Assembly: GCA_036785325.1 (NCBI GenBank) | Contig: JAXIVH010000001.1 | Coordinates: 16,065,448-16,129,447 of the forward strand | Length of the DNA: 64,000 nucleotides | Source of the DNA: Urophycis tenuis | Lineage: Eukaryota; Chordata; Actinopteri; Gadiformes; Phycidae | Reading direction: 5' to 3' | Shown here: positions 60,331 through 64,000 of the stretch, in pieces | How the letters are laid out: each line of letters starts with the position of its first letter | Position numbering within the stretch: the stretch's first letter is position 1 | Program-made: the position numbers and the translations under genes | Notes under the pieces: generated by a model | Told to the model about the DNA's origin: nothing | What the model saw: the letters and a program-made list of their open reading frames with translations, nothing else | Databases searched by the model: none

Positions 60331-63300
60331 ATGTCGGCTGTTATAAGCTCTCCACAGTGGTGCAAAATCCAATGTAAGGGATATCGGGATGTGTCCATCA
60401 CCAACATGACCACCTCGTTCAGGGACGGACTGGCGTTCTGTGCCATGATCCACAAATACAGACCAGAACTCATGTAAGTACGAAACACGACGACCACCCT
60501 GCGCACTTCAACTACAACTTGTCAGCCAAGTGAAAGCAAAACAAACGTGTAGGCTACTTTGTGTTTTTAAGTGTGGACCTTGTGGAACATGTGATTTTTC
60601 TTTTTATGCTTACCTTTCTCACAAAACGTAGCTTATAATTATGGTATAGGCCTGCCTACATAGGCTTTATCTGCCTCGTTTGAGCTTTAGGGTCCGGGAA
60701 GAGGCAGCCTATATCAGAACCGACCAGCTTGTTCATTTGTCACGACCCTCCACTAAAACAGTCAATACATCCCAGGCGAGATGGAATGAGAAGTTTGCAA
60801 AGCTGTTTTGTTTTGTGACAGAAAGTTTGTTTCGAAGCTGTTGTTGTTTCTCGCGCAAACGTTCAATGATTCAATTAAATAGAATGTTGGCGAAATATAA
60901 AAGGCGGCATGATCAGTGAGACATTAGAGTATTACGAAAGACGACTGAGTTAATTGTATATAATATAATAACTTTTTTTTTGGTGCCCTGCTAGGTGGTT
61001 TCCAAACTTTGTTTCCAATATTTGCAGTGATAATACTCCCATCTTTTCACAATCCAGGCTTTCTTCAAAAACGTGTTTTTTGATGTCCCATTGGTTTATT
61101 ATTAGTAGGCCTACTCCGAATTTCTAGACAGTCAGAAATACTTTAATAATCCCAGAGGGAAATTGGTTAAATATGGAGGTCACAAATGATCGTGTGCGCT
61201 TTAAATGGTATTTTACAGGAGCATTTGTGAGTTAGCACGTGTTTATGGTCAGGTGGATATTTTCCCCTGTTGAAAAGACTTCAAATGTCAACAGTGTTGT
61301 GACTCAGCAAGACAATCTCACCTGACAGGTACGTTTTACTTTATAAATACCAAGCTTCGAAGCTTTCGGGCATTTGTTGTCAAAGTGAAACGATTCTTGA
61401 ACATGAATTGCTTTTGTTTGTCATTTAATAAATTATTTTTTATATATATTTATTAAAATGTGTGTGTGTATATAGTTTTATATTCAGCCAGTTTACAATA
61501 GTTTGTTAGAAAATACTACTGTAGGACTGCTACCACTAAAACTAATCTCTTGCCTTTTCTCCATCTAGTGTTGACATGACTGCACGACAGAACAGAGAAT
61601 ACAGATTAGATGATGAGCAGAGGCGGACAGTACTTGAGTACATTTACTTGAGTACTGTACTTAAGTACAGTTTTGAGGGATCTGTACTTTACTTGAGTAT
61701 CTTGTTGGGGAAGTACTTATGACTTTTACTCAAGTACATTTGAAAGGCAAATATCATACTTTTAACTCCACTACATTTCTATCCATAACCATGAGTACCC
61801 AACTACTTTTTCTAAAAAAGAAGTAGTGCAGTGCGCTGTCACACACAGGAGGGCACGAATGGAGCCATGGGGGGTATTCCAGGTGCTTTACTCAATGGCA
61901 CCTCATCAGCGTGATGAGTGAGATTCGAACCTGTAATCTTTAACCTGTACACCACGTGATGCCGCAGTCGGGAATATGCCAACCCATGGCCCCACCTTGC
62001 CAATTTTTTTAAGTTTTCTGAGCAAGTTAATGACAGTTTTCGTTTCAAGTGTTAACTTTGTTTGCCAGAAATGTACTCTTGTACTCTTGATACTTAAGTA
62101 CTTTTAAAAACAAGTACTTCAGTACTTTTACTTAAGTACACATCTGACTGTAGTACTTTTACTTTTACTTGAGTAAAATTTAATAAGCCGTATCTGTACT
62201 TTTACTTGAGTAACGAATCTGTGTACTCTGTCCGCCTCTGATGATGAGTCAGTGGTTGAACACCTGCTCCAGCTTTGATGACACTCAACAGGATAAGACT
62301 GACACAGAATTATCCTGTTTTTATTTTAATGTTATAGCCTAATGTTAACTTATTTCATGTTTTATATTGGCATTCCTTTTTTTATCATAATGGTTATTTG
62401 CAATGAATACATTTGTAAAATAAAGTCCTAATTTGACAAAATTGTCACTGTCCTTTTTTGTTCACAAGTTATGTATCATATTGGTTATCTGCACTTTGAG
62501 GTGTGTTTAAACTTGGATTAATAAATGTATTTCAATGATGAAATCATTGTTGTCTCAACAAAATATAATTGAAATCATTACTGTTTAGCTGAAAATATGT
62601 ACATGCCATTTATAAACAAAAACCTAAAACCATTGAACATTGAAGTGAACACAGCTCACGGAATAGTGTGGTCTAATCACTTTTGCACTAAGGGTTAAAC
62701 CATTTATTTTATTTATTATATTTATTATTAACTCCTCTTTTCTCTGTGTGTATCTTGCAGAGATTTTGATTCCCTGAAGAAGGAAGATGTCTACGAAAAC
62801 AACAAACTGGTAGGGTCCATTTAGTTATTCCAATATTGACCAATTATTTCCACTGCCAATCCATTAGTAAGTATAATAGTACTACTGCCAGGCTACTGCT
62901 GCTACTACTGTTACCAGGCTACTACTACTACTTTTCTAAGAAATATTTATTATTATTATTGATATGAATTGGTTGAAACAATGACGTACACATTAAGAAG
63001 AATTACTCTTTTGATCCCGTGAGGGAAATTTGGTCTCTGCATTTAACCCAATCGTGAATTAGTGGAAATACACTCAGCACACAGTGATGGTGAGGCACAC
63101 AGTGAGGTGAAACACACACTAATCCCGAGGCAGTGAGCTGCCAACAGTGGCGCTCGGGAAGCAGTGAGGGGTTAGGTGCCTTGCTCACAGGCACATCCGC
63201 CGTTCGTACTGGTCGGGGTTCGAACCGGCAACCCTCCGGTTACAAGTCCGAAGCCCTAACCAGTAGGCCGCGGCTGCCCCAAAAGGTGTATGAACCCCAT

Positions 63301-64000
63301 TCGTCAGCCTCTCGATGGGCCAGTTGAGCAGGGGGGGGGGGGGGGGGGGGCGGCGGTTGTAAATACTGGCTTGAGAGTCACACGGTCAATGGTGGCTGTT
63401 ATTGATGAGCGTCCTCCCCACGGCCCCAGGCATTCGGAGTGGCAGAGCAGGAGCTTGGAATCCCAGCCCTGCTGGACGCGGAAGACATGGTGGCCCTCCG
63501 GGTTCCGGACCGCCTCAGCATCCTGACCTACGTCTCCCAGTACTACAACTACTTTCATGGGCGCTCCCCAAGTGAGTGTGGCTCAGCCTCGGCCCCGTTG
63601 TGTCGTGTACCGTCTGTGTCCCCCCTGCGCACAAACGTGTTGCACGCGTACAGACATACGTTTTTTGGGTCTTGAGTAGAAAATCATACGTGCATGTGTT
63701 AATTTGTTTGTGTGTGTCTCTTTTGTGGTGTGTGCATTCATGCGTGTGTGGGTGTGGATGGGTGTGTGTGTGTGTCTTTGTTCTGTGTGCGTGCGTGTCT
63801 GGTTCTTGCGTGTGTGTGTGTGTGTGCGTGTGCGTGTGCGTGCGTGTATGCAGTCGGCGGGTTGGCTGGTGTCAAGCGGCCGGCAGAGCCCTCTGAGAAT
63901 GGACCCTCTGGAAAGAAGAACCTGCCGGTGGTTGCAAAGGTGTTCCCCGCCTCCAAACCTGCCGTGGAGATCCGCCCGGCCGCGCCCTTCTCCGTCCCCG
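60331..64000 (+). CDS. micall2: MICAL-like protein 2, N-terminal part (4 exons, continues past window)
   Basis: Exons: 60331-60473, 62761-62809, 63430-63571, 63854-64000 (open at the window end). The first Met opens MSAVISSPQWCKIQCKGYRD. A calponin-homology domain covers about residues 9-108, with TSFRDGLAFCAMIHKYRPEL, then ENNKLAFGVAEQELGIPALL and YVSQYYNYFHGRSPIGG. The last segment matches MICALL2 better than MICALL1. A Lys/Pro-rich linker follows; the LIM and Rab-binding parts lie outside. MICALL2 is a Rab8/Rab13 effector that links actin-binding proteins to junction transport and neurite growth. No frameshift was seen. A 5' UTR exon may be lost in the gap just upstream. Confidence 0.92.
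61618..62240. mobile_element. hAT-type element with exact 8-bp duplication (micall2 intron)
   Basis: The ends are inverted: CAGAGGCGGACAGTAC at the left, GTACTCTGTCCGCCTCTG at the right. ATGATGAG flanks both sides (61610-61617 and 62241-62248). The outer parts hold many copies of a TACTTGAGTA/TACTTAAGTA motif in both directions, and the 623-bp whole has no transposase frame. This is a non-autonomous hAT element. Confidence 0.9.
62996..63280 (-). mobile_element. tRNA-derived SINE, copy 2 (micall2 intron)
   Basis: Near-identical to 18546-18826 in the same orientation, including the B box GGTTCGAACCCC on the minus strand. It lies between the second and third micall2 exons. Confidence 0.85.
63331..63350. 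repeat. 20-base G run
   Basis: Uninterrupted G in the micall2 intron, 80 bases before the acceptor of the exon at 63430. Confidence 0.95.

Noticed and set aside
62996..63280. tRNA gene on the minus strand
   Set aside because: B box and part of an A box are present, but the body continues as a repeat with a second copy at 18546-18826, so it is a SINE.

Overview
The window is vertebrate nuclear DNA, most likely from a ray-finned (teleost) fish. Every gene is split into many GT-AG exons. Introns and spacers are crowded with dinucleotide microsatellites, tRNA-headed SINEs, L2-like LINE pieces, small hAT elements and a Ty3/gypsy LTR element, a mix typical of teleosts. Microsatellites are unusually dense, with pure (CA)n blocks over 130 bp and homopolymer G runs up to 31 bp. 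The species cannot be named from the sequence. The human counterparts of three genes (MSLN, TXNDC11, BFAR) lie on 16p13, so part of the order may be old synteny.

Layout. 113-14810 (+): 41 coding exons of a large mesothelin-family surface protein whose 5' end is outside the window; they join in one frame to 1,826 codons plus stop, ending in a Thr/Pro repeat stalk and a GPI-type tail. 17292-24660 (-): complete txndc11 (13 exons, 886 aa), convergent with the first gene. 26376-32002 (-): complete coding part of bfar (8 exons, 460 aa). About 33-42.3 kb: no intact gene; a dead C2H2 zinc-finger pseudogene, an L2-like LINE, a 48-bp perfect palindrome and a 2.3-kb gypsy element with paired LTRs, 4-bp target duplication and only integrase left. 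42313-46635 (+): a C2H2 zinc-finger gene with 9 + 6 fingers split over two exons. 49169-58899 (+): a GH31 acid alpha-glucosidase (GAA-like) gene, 18 exons and 900 codons, whose last exon is not seen; a 200-N assembly gap lies at 59972-60171. 60331-64000 (+): first four coding exons of micall2 (calponin-homology domain), running off the window.

The genes do not form a pathway. They are a cell-surface adhesion-type protein, an ER thioredoxin-like protein, an ER RING E3 ligase, a DNA-binding zinc-finger protein, a membrane-anchored lysosomal-type glucosidase and a Rab-effector/actin scaffold. Exon models were built by hand from splice sites, reading phase and family resemblance; all phases close without stops, but no transcript or database search was available.

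No new multi-gene system was recognised. The most interesting items are the multi-cassette mesothelin protein with its VNTR stalk, the integrase-only gypsy element, nested hAT elements with exact 8-bp duplications, a poly-Ser insertion in the glucosidase trefoil domain, an optional phase-preserving exon in the zinc-finger gene, two GC-AG introns, and long simple repeats that serve as splice-acceptor pyrimidine tracts.
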